Origin: Roseiarcus sp963779095
GTDB taxonomy: Bacteria > Pseudomonadota > Alphaproteobacteria > Rhizobiales > Beijerinckiaceae
Reading direction: 5' to 3'
Length of the DNA: 64,000 nt
Assembly: GCA_963779095.1 (NCBI GenBank)
Contig: CAVZWU010000020.1
Span: 62,001-126,000, forward strand
A model generated the notes under the pieces. That model saw only the letters and a list, made by a program, of their open reading frames with translations. It did not search any database and was not told where the DNA came from. Made by a program: the position numbers and the translations under genes. Each line of letters starts with the position of its first letter. Position 1 is the stretch's first letter. Shown one piece after another: positions 46,350-56,909 of the stretch.

Positions 46350-47111
46350 CTTCACTCGAGGTCATCGGGCTGAGGGGCCTGCCCCTGATCGGGGCGGGCG
46401 ACGACCTGGTCGAACTCATCGCCTCGGCGATCGAGCGCAACGGCGTTGCGCCGCGCGCTGGCGACGTGCTTGTCGTCGCGCAGAAGATCGTGTCGAAGGC
46501 TGAGGGACGCGTCGTCGACCTCGCGACGGTCGAACCCTCCGCCAGGGCGCTTAAGCTCGCCGCCGAAATCGACAAGGACCCGCGGCTTGTCGAGGTCATC
46601 CTGTCGGAGTCGGTTCGCGTCGTGCGGGCGCGCCGCGGCGTTCTGATCGTTGAGCACAGGCTCGGCTTCATCATGGCGAACGCCGGCGTGGACCAGTCGA
46701 ATGTGGGGCCTGCCGACGGCGCCCAGCGCGTGCTTCTATTGCCGGAGAATCCGGACGCAAGCGCGGAGGCGCTGCGCCTGCGGTCTGAAAGCGCGGACTG
46801 GGACCGATGTCGCCGTCGTCATCAACGACAGCTTCGGCCGACCCTGGCGCCAGGGAACCGTTGGCGTCGCGATCGGCGTCTCGGGTCTGCCCGCGTCGGT
46901 CGATCTGCGCGGGCGGCCCGACCTGTTCGGCCGAGAGCTCGAGGTCAGCGTCATCGGTTTCGCCGACGAGATCGCAGCCGCCGCCTCGCTCCTGATGGGC
47001 CAGGCGGACGAGGCGCTGCCGGCGGTCCTCATCCGCGGCTTGAGCTGGTCGGCGCCCGAATCGGCGGCTAGCAGCCTCGTCCGTCCCCCAAATGAGGATC
47101 TGTTTCGATGA
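46346..47111 (+). CDS. cofE: Coenzyme F420-0:L-glutamate ligase (frameshifted)
   Basis: About 255 codons. CofE blocks: EVIGLRGLPLIGAGDDLVEL, GDVLVVAQKIVSKAEGRVVD, RGVLIVEHRLGFIMANAGVD (metal/GTP region), and after a change near 46800 VVINDSFGRPWRQGTVGVAI, then FADEIAAAASLLMGQADEAL. It adds glutamates to F420-0 with GTP. It is a stand-alone ligase and lacks the C-terminal FMN reductase domain of mycobacterial FbiB. ATGA overlaps join it to fgd on the left and cofD on the right. Confidence 0.92.
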
Positions 47112-48083
47112 GCCGGGATCTCGTGGTCGCGCTCTCCGGAGGCATCGGCGGCGCCAAGCTCGCGCTCGGCCTGAGCCGGATCGTGGAGCCGGACAATCTC
47201 ATCGTCGTCGCCAATGTCGGCGACGATTTCGAGCATCTCGGCCTGCATGTCTCGCCGGACTCCGACACGCTCATGTACACGCTCGCCGGCCTCGACAACA
47301 CGAAGCTCGGATGGGGCCGCCGCGACGAGACCTGGTCGTTCATGGAGACGCTCGCCGCGCTCGGCGGCGAGGACTGGTTCCGCCTCGGCGATCGCGACCT
47401 CGCGGTTCATGTCGAGCGCACGCGCCGGCTCAAGGCGGGCGAGACTCTCTCCGCAATCACCGCCGACTTCTGCCGCCGCCTCGGCGTCGGCTCCGCGCGT
47501 AGTGCCGGCGACCGACGACCGGCTGCGCACCCGGTTGCGAACGGATGAGGGATGGCTCGACTTCCAGGATTATTTCGTGCGCCTGCAATGCCGGCCGCAA
47601 CGTGCGCGAGCTTGCCTTCGACGGCGCGGCGGATGCGCGCCCTCATCCTGACCTCATGGCGGCGCTCAGCGACGAACGACTGCGCGCAGTGGTCATCTGC
47701 CCGTCCAATCCGTTCATCAGCGTCGAGCCGATCCTCGCCGTTAAAGGGAATGCGCGAGGCTCTCGCCCGTTGCGGCGCGCCTGTCGTCGCCGTTTCGCCG
47801 ATCATCGGCGGCCGCGCGGTCAAGGGTCCGACCGCCAAGATGATGACGGAGCTGGGCATGATTCCGAGCGCCGCGGCCGTCGCCAGGCGGTACGGCGATC
47901 TCATCGACGGTTATGTGATGGATGTCGAAGACGCTGGCGAAGCGGCTCAGGTCGCCGCCGAAGGTGACGCTTGCGCCGACGCTCATGACCAATCTCGCGG
48001 AGCGGGAGCAACTGGCCCGCGTCGTGCTCGAGGCGGCGGACGCGCTCGCCTCGTCAAAGCGCGGCCGGGGCTTCGTTGCGTGA
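47108..48083 (+). CDS. cofD: 2-phospho-L-lactate transferase, CofD (frameshifted)
   Basis: About 325 codons in at least five frame segments (changes near 47500, 47585, 47750 and 47955). Blocks: VVALSGGIGGAKLALGLSRI, NVGDDFEHLGLHVSPDSDTL, LAGLDNTKLGWGRRDETWSF, DEGWLDFQDYFVRLQC, AVVICPSNPFISVEPILAV, APVVAVSPIIGGRAVKGPTA, MTNLAEREQLARVVLEAADA. CofD joins the phospho-organic acid from the CofC product to Fo, giving F420-0 (or its dehydro form). Overlaps cofE and cofC. Confidence 0.9.
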
Positions 48084-48761
48084 GCGGAATCTGGGCCGTC
48101 GTGCCGGTCAAGGAATTCGAGGGCGCCAAGCAGCGGCTGTCGCCGGTCTTAAGCCCGGAAGAACGCCGCGTGCTTGCGGCGATCATGCTCGAGGATGTGC
48201 TCGAGGCGCTGAGCGCGGTCCGGAAGCTTGCCGGCCTCATCGTCGTCACGGTCGATCCGGCCGCGACAGCGCTTGGCCTCCGCTACGGCGCGCGCATCGT
48301 CACTGAGGGCGCGCGGGACGGCCATACCGGCGCCGTCACCGCCGCCGCGCGCCTGCTTGTCCGCGAGGGCCAGGCGGCCATGATGACCATGCCCGGCGAC
48401 ATCCCGCGCGCGACCTCAGCCGAGATCGCGGCGACGGTTGCGGCGCACCGCGCGGCGCCTTCCTTCACCATCGTGCCCGCGCATGACGATCTCGGATCGA
48501 ACACGATCGTCATGTCGCCGCCCGACGCCGTTCCGCTGCGCTTCGGCGAGGACAGCTTCTATCCGCATCTCGACGCGGCGCGCGCCCGCGGGATCGACCC
48601 GCTGGTCGTCCGTCACCCGGGGATCGGGATGGATATCGACAATCCCGTCGATCTCGTCGCGTTTCTCAAGATGTCGCCGCCCGCGCCGACCCGGACGCTC
48701 GCCTTCCTTGAACAGTCGGGCGTCGCCGCCCGCCTTCTGGACGCAAAGCCAAAGCAAATAA
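48080..48761 (+). CDS. cofC: Phospholactate/phosphoglycerate guanylyltransferase, CofC (3' end uncertain)
   Basis: GTG 48080 overlaps the cofD stop. CofC blocks: GIWAVVPVKEFEGAKQRLSP, LEDVLEALSAVRKLAGLIVV, GARDGHTGAVTAAARLLVRE, MMTMPGDIPRATSAEIAA, HDDLGSNTIVMSPPDAVPLR, DIDNPVDLVAFL. It activates 2-phospho-L-lactate, PEP or 3-phospho-D-glycerate with GTP. CofC proteins are about 210-225 residues. Read literally, the frame runs on to 49063 through AT-rich intergenic DNA and into the fbiC end. A one-base change near 48745 would instead stop it at TAA 48759-48761, the end given here. Confidence 0.83.
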
Positions 48762-48789
48762 CTTCAGGTCAACGTGATTTAAATTTAAC

Positions 48790-48833
48790 AGACACAATAT
48801 GTCTAAAAATACTTTTGGCGGAACGACGCCAAA
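48790..48833. terminator. Two short hairpins between convergent cofC and fbiC
   Basis: AGACA-CAATA-TGTCT at 48790-48804, and the perfect arms TTTGGCG (48814-48820) and CGCCAAA (48827-48833) around GAACGA. They sit in an AT-rich pocket between two genes that face each other. T runs are short (AAAAATACTTTT between them), so a bidirectional terminator is plausible but not certain. Confidence 0.35.
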
Positions 48834-48938
48834 CGGCGCGCCGCCCGATTTTTGAGCACGGAACTAAACTGGGTCCCAACCGACTGAAATCATTAGGGGG
48901 CGCCGGTAAAAATGCCGGTAGGCTGGTCTTGAGCCGCT

Positions 48939-51325
48939 TCAGACCCCTATCCCCGCGTCGGCAGCGACGAGCTTGCGCGGCGGGGTCAGGACGACCGGAG
49001 CGAGAGCCGCGGCGTTCAGCGACGCCGTCCGCCGTTCCGCCGGGACGGGCCCGTAGAGCGTAGTCCGCTGCTCCGGCGTGCGGCCAAGCGAGCGGATCAG
49101 GTCCTCCATGGCCTCGGGCGGAAACTCCTGGCCGTGCTCCGTTCCGGCGGCCCGCGAGATGCTCTCGTTCATCAGCGTGCCGCCGAGATCGTTCGCGCCG
49201 GCGTCAAGACACGCCGCCGCGCCCTGAGGCCCCATCTTGACCCAGGAGGTCTGGATGTTCGTGACATGGGGATGGAGCGCGAGCCGCGCGACCGCATGCA
49301 TCAGCACCGCTTCCCGGAAGGTGGGCCCGCGCCGCGCCGCGCCCTTGAGATACATCGGCGCTTCCATATGCACGAAGGGCAGGGGCACGAATTCGGTTAA
49401 GCCCCCGGTCTCCGCCTGCAGGTCCCGCACCGCCAAAAGATGCCGCGCCCAGGACACGGGATGCTCGACATGGCCGTACATGATCGTCGACGTCGTTCTG
49501 AGGCCGAGCTCATGCGCGGTTCTCACGACATCGAGCCACTGCGCCGTGTTGAGCTTGTCCGGGCAGATGATCGCGCGCACCTCGTCGTCGAGAATCTCGG
49601 CGGCGGTGCCTGGCAGCGTGCTTAAGCCCGCGCTCTTGAGCTCAGCGAGAAACGACCGGATCGGCAGCCCAAGCGTCGCCGCGCCCTGCGTGACCTCCAG
49701 TGGCGAGAACGCGTGAATGTGCATGTCGGGGACGGCCGCCTTGATGGCGCGGCAGATCGCGAGATAAGTCTCGCCGCTGTAATCCGGATGGATGCCGCCC
49801 TGGAGGCAGACTTCGGTTGCGCCGCGCTCCCAGGCCTCGGTCGCGCGGCGCACGATCTCCTCGAGCGCGAGGTCGTAGGGCGCGCCGCGCAAAGCCTCAT
49901 GCGTCTTGCCCTTGGAGAAGGCGCAGAACGTGCAGCGGTAGGAACAGATGTTGGTGTAGTTGATGTTGCGGTTGACGACATAGCGGATGACGTCGCCGCT
50001 CGTCGCGCGCCGAAGCGCATCGGCCGCGGCGCCGACGCGCTCATAGTCGGCGTCGCGCGCCGCGAACAGCCGCATGATCTCGGGCTCGTCGAGCCGGGCG
50101 CCGGCTTGAGCGCGCTCGATGATGCGCTCGATCGCCGGATCGACCGCGCGCGCATGAACCGGCGACGCGGGCGGGACGAGTTTCACGCCCGGCGCCCAAT
50201 TGTCGTCGCGCGCGAAGCCCTCGGCGTCGCTGAGACGGCGCGCTTGCGTGGCGATCTCCGGCGCGGTCCAGGCGCCAGGATCGCGCATATAGGAGGGATA
50301 GATCGGCAGGCGATGCACGAGCAGCTTGCCCGCGTCCGCCGTGCGCTGGGCAAGCTCGGCGATCGCCGGCCACGGCGCCTCCGGATTGACGTGGTCCGGC
50401 GTGACCGGAGACACCCCGCCCCAATCGTTGATCCCAGCCGCGATCAGCCGCGGATAGACGCCCGGCGACAGGTTGGGCGGCGCCTGGATGTTCATCGCAG
50501 AACCCAGGATCAGGCGCGCCGCGGCGATAGTCCAAAGGAGGTCGTCGAGATCAGGTTCGGCCGCGCCAGCGCGTTTCGTGCCGGGCTTGGCGCGGAAGTT
50601 CTGAACGATGACCTCCTGGATGTGCCCGTAACGGCGATGCAGGTCTCGGATGGCGAAGAGCGCCTCCAGCCGCTCGGCCCGCGTCTCGCCGATGCCGATC
50701 AGAATGCCGGTGGTGAACGGAACGCGCAGCTCGCCCGCGAGCCTCAGCGTCTCGAGGCGCGCCTCGGGCCGCTTGTCGGGCGAGCCATAATGGACTCCGC
50801 CCGGCTCGCACAGGCGCGCGCTGAGCGATTTCAGCATGATTCCCTGACTGGCCGTGACTGTCCGCAAGCCCGCGATCTCGGCGCGGCTCATCACTCCGGG
50901 ATTGGCGTGCGGCAGCAATCCGGTCTCTCGCAAGACGAGCGCGCACATCGCCTGAAGATAATCGATGGTGGTTTCGTGTCCGAGCGCGTCCAGCGCCTCC
51001 CGCGCGGCGCGATAGCGTAGCTCCGGCTTGTCGCCGAGCGTGAACAGCGCCTCCGTGCAGCCGGCGGCCGCTCCGGCGCGGGCGATGGCGAGCACTTCGT
51101 CCGCGGACAGATAGGCGGACTTCCCCGCGCGAGGCCGCTCGGCGAAGGTGCAATAGTGGCAGACGTCACGGCAAAGATGGGTGAGCGGAATGAACACCTT
51201 GCGCGAATACGAGATGATGGCGCCCGTGCCCCTCGTCGCGCAGGCGTCCTGCGGCGTCGATCAGCTCCGCGAGCGGGGCCTGTTCGAGCCGGATTGAAAG
51301 CGCGTCGTCGCTCGATATCGCCCAT
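48939..51325 (-). CDS. fbiC: FO synthase, fused CofG/CofH (N-terminus frameshifted)
   Basis: About 795 codons, the length of FbiC. Two radical SAM domains are visible: the CofG half has CRDVCHYCTF (CxxxCxxC) after RKVFIPLTHL. The CofH half has CSYRCTFCAFSKGKTHE. Between them lie NFRAKPGTKRAG and SPVTPDHVNPEAPWPAI; near the end are STIMYGHVEHPVSWARHLL and GANDLGGTLMNESISRAAG. It builds the deazaflavin Fo from a ribityl-aminouracil and tyrosine. The first 40 residues (SDDALSIRLEQAPLAELIDA) lie in other frames, with changes near 51200 and 51310. Convergent with the cof operon. Confidence 0.94.
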
Positions 51326-51488
51326 CCCACTCACCTTATGAGGCTGTTCGGCACGATCCGCGTCACGTCGGAGGCGGACGGCGAACGATGTTCTCTCTCC
51401 ATGATGTTGCATCTCGGCGGCGGATGCAATCCAGTGGGGAAGAGGACGCCGCGAGGTTCAAGCGGCGGCGCGTGCGGGAGTTCGAGCG

Positions 51489-52353
51489 ATGAGACAGGTG
51501 GGAAGGCTCGGCGTCTGGTATCCGGTCGATCGTCTGGACGGCGCCGGAATCAGACGCTTGCTGCGAACGGTCGAAGACCTCGGCTACTCGACGTTCTGGT
51601 ACCCGGAAGCGCTCGGCTATGAATCCCTCTCCATCGCCAGCTTCATGCTGGCGAACACGACCCGGCTCATCATCGGCAGCTCGATCGCGAATATCTACGC
51701 TCGCGACCCCTTCACCGCCAGGCGCGGGCTCAGCACCTTGTCGAGCCTCTACGATGATCGCTTCATCCTCGGCCTCGGCGTCAGCCACGCGCCCATGGTC
51801 GAGCGGGTGCGCGGCCATGTCTACGACAAGCCCGTGCCGACGATGCGCCGCTATCTCGACGGCCTTTATGAGAAGCCGTCGAACGCGGCGGAATGGCCCG
51901 TCATGATCGCGGCGCTTGGGCCGTTGATGCTGAAACTCGCCGCAGAGCGCACGGCGGGCGCCGTTCCCTATAACGTGACGCCCGACCATACGCGCGAAGC
52001 GAGAGCCGCCCTCGGGCCTCACAAGCTGCTTGGCGGTCGAGCAGAAGGTGTGCCTCGAGACGGACGCCGCCGTGGCGCGCGGCCTCGCCCGGCATGAGCT
52101 CACTCGCTATATGACCCTCGCCAACTACCGCAACAATTGGCTGCGCATCGGCTTTACCGAAGCCGACCTTGCCGGCGGCGGCTCGGACAGGTTCATCGAT
52201 GCGATGGTGCTCTGGGGTGATGCGGCGACGATCGCCCACGGTCTGAAGGCGCATCTGGAGGCGGGCGCCGATCAGGTCTGCATCCAGCCGGTCCACGCCG
52301 AGGGAGACATGGACGCGCGCGACCAAACGCTCAGGGCGCTCGCAGACGTATGA
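51489..52353 (+). CDS. Luciferase-like F420-dependent oxidoreductase, second type (frameshifted)
   Basis: About 288 codons. Starts VGRLGVWYPVDRLDGAGIRR, then FWYPEALGYESLSIASFMLA, IGSSIANIYARDPFTARRGL, FILGLGVSHAPMVERVRGHV and AEWPVMIAALGPLMLKLAAE. After a change near 52035 comes HELTRYMTLANYRNNWLRIG. This is the subgroup of short LLM proteins restricted to F420-producing organisms (the MSMEG_4141-like subgroup). It is divergent from fbiC across a 160-base gap and closes the F420 island. Substrate unknown. Confidence 0.86.
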
Positions 52354-52763
52354 GGCTTTCGGAAGATGCGTCGCGGCGAAAAGCGCCGACGGTCCCAGGT
52401 AAGCGGCAGGTAAGCGGCCGTCTGATCACATCAAATGTTTCATCGATCTTTTACCCGAGCGGGCGGACATCACGTTTTCTTATGCACAAGCGTAGATATC
52501 ATGATTTCCCTGAGCATGGGAGCTTTGCTAGCGCGTGTATCCTCCCGCGCCTGTCCACGAAACTTGCTGACCCAATCGTGATCCCGGCAGGTTGAGGGAC
52601 TGAAGCCGGGAGCCTACGCTGACGCGGATTGGCAGATGAAGGTTCGCTTGAGAAGCACAGGCTTCCCCGTCCGGAAAACGGCCAGGCGCACCGACATGCG
52701 GAGGCTCGAAGCGCGGGAGATCGGAGTCTTTGGCGGGGCTGCGGATTTCGAAGGAACCGTCCG
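52354..52763. other. Gap without a recognised gene
   Basis: About 410 bases between the F420 island and the next metabolic cluster. The left part is less GC-rich than its surroundings and holds a perfect 11-base tandem repeat, CAGGTAAGCGG twice, near 52396-52417. A 43-codon open frame (ATG 52636 to TGA 52766) overlaps the next start as ATGA, but its Arg-rich sequence resembles no family I know. The promoter of the 52764 gene is expected here. Confidence 0.4.
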
Positions 52764-53832
52764 ATGAATTGGATCGCAAGACGGCCGCGCATCTTCGTTA
52801 CGCAGCCCATAGCCGCTGTCGCGCTCAACAGGATAAAGGCGGTCGCTGACGTTTCCGTCAATCTCGACAGCAGCCGGATTCTATCCAGGGAAGGGCTGCT
52901 GGCTGGCGTCGCTGAGTGTGATTTCCTGTTGCCGCTCCTGCACGACAAGATCGACCGATCGGTCGTCTCGGCGAACCCAAATCTTCAGGCGATCACTTCG
53001 ATGGCCGTCACTCCATCGGACATCGACATCGAGGAGGCTACGCGACGCCGGCATCGTTGTGACGACCGTTTCTCCCGTTGTGACGGAAGCGACGGCGGAT
53101 ATTTGTTTCGGCCTCATGCTTGCAGTCGCTCGCCGCATTGTCGAAGGCGACAAGCTTGTTCGCGAAGGCATGTTCCCTGGCGGGCAATCGAACCATTTGC
53201 TCGGTGGGAGCGTGTTCGGAAAGACCTTGGGCCTGGTGGGAGGCGGCGGACGCATCGGGTCAGCCGTCGCTCGCCGGGCTCGCGGATTCCAGATGAACGT
53301 TCTCTACTGGTCTCCGCGCCGCAAGCACAACATGGAGCGCGATCTTGGCGTTCAGTTCGCTCCGCTGGACGACTTGCTGCGACAATCCGATTTCGTTTCG
53401 GTCCACTCGCCGCTCCGGGAGGAGACCCGGGGCCAGATCGGGGCGCGCGAGCTCTCGCTTATGAAGCCCACCGCTTTCCTGATCAACACGTCGCGTGGAG
53501 CCATCGTCGACGAGATGGCGCTTGTCGAGGCGCTCAAACGCGGCCAGCTCGCCGGCGCCGGACTTGACGTGTTCGAACGGGAGCCGGCAGTCGCGCCGGC
53601 CCTCCTCGAGATGACGAACGTCGTGCTGACGCCGCACCTCGGCAGCGCGGTCGTCGAAACGCGAGACGCGCTGGCGAACGCCGTCGCGGACAATATTCTG
53701 GCTCTCATCGAGGGCCTCCGGCCGCCGAACATCTACAATCCCGAGGTCTTCGACTCCTGGCTGGCGCGCCGCGTGCGCGAGGGGGAAGAGGTTTTCCGGT
53801 CAGGAAACGCCGAGCGCAGTTCCGCGCGATGA
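52764..53832 (+). CDS. D-isomer-specific 2-hydroxyacid dehydrogenase (frameshifted)
   Basis: About 356 codons. Substrate domain RIFVTQPIAAVALNRIKAVA; NAD fold KTLGLVGGGGRIGSAVARRA; catalytic Arg in LINTSRGAIVDEMALVEAL, Glu in LDVFEREPAVAP, His in VVLTPHLGSAVVETRD. A change near 53040 separates the first 95 residues. The group includes glyoxylate/hydroxypyruvate reductases and phosphoglycerate dehydrogenases. It starts a rightward run of metabolic genes that includes a CUT2 importer. Confidence 0.87.
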
Positions 53833-53896
53833 GAGCAGGCGCCCGCCGCGCCTTACCGGCCGGCTGGTGATCACATTGAGGAGGAAGCGCGAGACA

Positions 53897-55123
53897 ATGC
53901 AGGCGCATCATTTCGCTCAAGGGCCATGGAACGTCGGTTACGAGCGCCGCGTCGATCTCGCCGCATTGCGGACGAAGCGGATCGCCAAAGCGGAGACGCA
54001 AAGGCGTGCTGCGGGACTGGACGCGTTGCTCGTCTGGAAGGACGAGAACTGCCGCTACCTGACGGATTTGCGGCCGCAGCTGATCGCGGGCAAATCAACG
54101 GCGCTGAACGGCGCCCTTCTGGTCGAAGGAAGGGAGCCGATCCTCTTCTGCTCAGGGGGAGAACGCGACCGGGTCGACCGCACGATGCCCTGGATCAAGG
54201 AAGCGCATAACATTCCGATCATCGAGGAGAAGGCCCTGGTCGAGGGCCTGGTCAGAGACATTCTGGGGCCGGTGTTGAAAAAGCACGGGCTGGCCGGAGG
54301 CAAGCTCGGGCTGGACGAAGCCAATACGGTATTCACCAAGGCGCTCGCGGCCGATTTTCCCAAGCTTCAGATCGAAGATGGCGACACGCCCATGCAGGCG
54401 GCGCGCAGAACCAAGTTGCCTGAGGAAATCGAGCTTCTCGAAGAGGCGACGGCGCTCGCCGACGCAGTCACCGCTTCCGCGACCGCGGCGGTCGCAGATG
54501 GCGTGCGGGAGTGCGAAGTCGCGGGCGAAGCCATGAGGACGCTCTTTCGCCTTGGCGGTGAATACGCCCATGTCATGACGCCCTTCGTCGCCTCCGGGGA
54601 GAACATGGCCCCGCCGCACCGTATCTGCAGCGACAAGCTCATTCGCCACGGTGACATCGTGTTCATCGACATCGGCGCGTGCTGGGGCGGATATTTCGGC
54701 GACGTCGCGCGCGCCGTCATTTGCGGAAAGCCGTCCGACGAACAGCGGAAGATATACTCCGCCGTCTATCACGGCCTAAAGGCCGGCATCGCCGAGATGC
54801 GTCCGGGCCGGACCAACAAGGACGCGGCGGAGGCGCTGGTCAGAGTGGCCGAAAAATATGGGCTCGGCGGCCGCATGCTGTCGCTTTTCATCGGGCATGG
54901 CGTAGGCATCGGCGCGAACGAGCCGCCCTATATCGGGGAAACGCTTCCGGGCGCGCCCGTTTACGAATTCGAGCCAGGCATGGTGTTCGCCGTCGAGCCG
55001 CTCATTTGGGTCGAAGGGGTGCGCGGCGGCGGGGGGGTCCGACTGGAGGAGATGGTGCTGGTCACCGAGGGCGCGCCCCACGTGATGTCCCGGGCTCCGT
55101 TCGACGAGCGCCTGCTCGCATGA
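53897..55123 (+). CDS. M24-family metallohydrolase, Xaa-Pro aminopeptidase-like
   Basis: Intact, 408 residues from ATG 53897. That start is chosen because GAGGAGGAAG lies about 12 bases before it; the upstream GTG would put the ribosome site inside the gene. All five metal ligands are visible: D and D in VFIDIGACWGGYFGDVAR, H in FIGHGVGIGANE, E in VFAVEPLIW and E in VRLEEMVLVTE. It is a second, distinct M24 protein beside catabolic genes in this window. A dipeptidase role is possible, as is hydrolysis of a small amide. Confidence 0.88.
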   Translation: MQAHHFAQGPWNVGYERRVDLAALRTKRIAKAETQRRAAGLDALLVWKDENCRYLTDLRPQLIAGKSTALNGALLVEGREPILFCSGGERDRVDRTMPWIKEAHNIPIIEEKALVEGLVRDILGPVLKKHGLAGGKLGLDEANTVFTKALAADFPKLQIEDGDTPMQAARRTKLPEEIELLEEATALADAVTASATAAVADGVRECEVAGEAMRTLFRLGGEYAHVMTPFVASGENMAPPHRICSDKLIRHGDIVFIDIGACWGGYFGDVARAVICGKPSDEQRKIYSAVYHGLKAGIAEMRPGRTNKDAAEALVRVAEKYGLGGRMLSLFIGHGVGIGANEPPYIGETLPGAPVYEFEPGMVFAVEPLIWVEGVRGGGGVRLEEMVLVTEGAPHVMSRAPFDERLLA

Positions 55124-55178
55124 CTGATCTGCGCTGCCTCGTTTGAACGGTCGTGCGCAAGACCCGCAAGGAGCTGTT

Positions 55179-56084
55179 TTGAGCGTCGCCAGCAACGAAT
55201 TCTTGGCCCCGATCGATCGGCGTGGTCGGGCTGGGCATCATGGGGTCGGCCGTCGCTCGCCACTTGGCCGCCGCCGGCCGGGAGGTGGTCGGCTTCGACA
55301 TCGACGCCAGCCGCGCGGAGATGCTTGCCCGGACCTCGATTCCGGAAAGTCGGCTCAGTCAAGGCGGCGGCGGAAGAGGCGGATCTGCTTCTGACCAGTC
55401 TCCCGGCTGAGGACGCTCTGACTGCGGTCGTCGATGGCGTCCTTGAGGCTCCGCGACGACCGGGCCAGGCGCTCGTCGAGCTCAGCACCTTGTCGCTCGC
55501 TTGCAAGCAGCGTGAATTCGATCGGCTTGCCACTGCCGGAATCGCGATGCTTGACACGCCGATAAGCGGCACCGGCGCGCAGGCGGCGGCTGGCGATATC
55601 GTGCTCTATGTCAGCGGCGACGAGGATCTCAGCCAGCGTTGTCTCGGCGTCTTCGCCGACTTCTCGCGCAAGGCGATCCATCTCGGCCCCTTCGGGGCCG
55701 GAACGAAGATGAAGTTCGTCGCCAATCTTCTCGTCGCGATCCATAATGTCGCGGCTGCGGAAGCCGTGTCGCTCGGGCTGCGTTGCGGTCTCGATCCCGC
55801 GTCGCTTTGCGACGTCCTGTCAGCAGGGGCGGGCCAGTCGCGGATGCTCGAGGTTCGCGGGCCGATGATGGTGCAAGGCGCATATGAGCCGCCGACGATG
55901 AAGCTGACCGTCTGGCAAAAGGACATGCGCCTCATCAAAGCGCTTTGCGCAGGAGACCGGCGCCGCAACGCCTTTGTTCGACACGACCATTCCGCTCTAT
56001 CTCGCGGCGGTTGCGGAAGGACACGGGCAGATGGACACGGCGGCCGTGAGACTGGCGCTGGAAGCCTCCGCCAACCGGTCCTGA
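55179..56084 (+). CDS. 3-hydroxyisobutyrate dehydrogenase-like beta-hydroxyacid dehydrogenase (frameshifted)
   Basis: About 300 codons from TTG 55179 behind AAGGAG. The NAD(P) fold VVGLGIMGSAVARHLAAAGR is followed, in another frame (changes near 55215 and 55345), by ADLLLTSLPAEDALTAVVDG, then DTPISGTGAQAAAGDIVLYV (substrate loop). The catalytic-Lys segment is GAGTKMKFVANLLVAIHN. After a change near 55965 the last helices read FDTTIPLYLAAVAEGHGQMD. It oxidises a beta-hydroxy acid to a semialdehyde. Confidence 0.83.
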
Positions 56085-56104
56085 CTGCGGCCGAAACAAG
56101 GAGC

Positions 56105-56909
56105 ATGCGGAACATGCCTTCCCCCAACATGGCGGCCAAGCCCGGCGCCCGACTTGATCGGCGCATTGCGCTCGATCACCGGAGGAGCAACCGGAATCGG
56201 CGCTGCGATCGTGCGGCTGTTTGCAGCCGAAGGCGCACGCGTCTCCTTCTGCTCGCGATCGGAACAGCCTGGGCGCGATCTCGAGCAGGAGCTGAAAAGC
56301 AAGGGCTGCGATGTCGTCTTCTTCCGCTGCGACGCGGCGATCGAGACCGAGGCGAAAGCGCTCGTCAAACTCACCCTCGACCGTTACGGCGGCATCGATA
56401 TTCTGGTGAACAATGCGGCGGTGTCGAAGCTCGCGCCGGTCGAAGAGATGTCGCTTAGCGACTGGGAGCTGATCCTGTCCAAGAACCTGACGAGCATGTT
56501 CCTCATGTCGCGGGAGTCGATCCCGATTCTCCGGCGGTCGCTGCATCCGAGCATCATCAATCTGGGGTCCACCTACGCGGTCGTCGGCGCTGCGGGATCG
56601 GCGGCTTACGCGTTGACCAAGGCGGGCGCTGTGAGTTTCTCGAAGACGCTGGCGCTCGAACTCGCAGGCGACGGCATCCGGGTCAACGCGCTTTGTCCCG
56701 GCGCTACCGAGACGAAGCTTTATTATGAGTGGCTCGGCTCCCAGGCGGACGCGGAGAAGGCGAAATCCGATCTTGCCGCGAAGCATCCGATGGGACGCAT
56801 CGGGCAACCGGAGGAAATGGCGCGAGCGGCGCTCTATTTGGCCTCCGAGGACGCATCGTTTGTCACCGGCCACGCGCTTCTGGTGGACGGAGGCTATACG
56901 GCGCAGTAG
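56105..56909 (+). CDS. Short-chain dehydrogenase/reductase (frameshifted N-terminus)
   Basis: About 268 codons. After an N-terminal stretch MPSPNMAAKPGARLD, frame changes near 56155 precede ITGGATGIGAAIVRLFAAEG. NNAAVSKLAPVEEMSL, the catalytic Ser in NLGSTYAVVG, Tyr/Lys in AAYALTKAGAVSF and the end ITGHALLVDGGYTAQ-like segment (FVTGHALLVDGGYT) are clear. A classical SDR, probably dehydrogenating a hydroxyl of the same compound handled by its neighbours. Confidence 0.86.

Noticed and set aside
49713..51020. 435-codon plus-strand open frame opposite fbiC
   Set aside because: It is a shadow of the FbiC gene, whose two radical SAM cysteine motifs are unmistakable.
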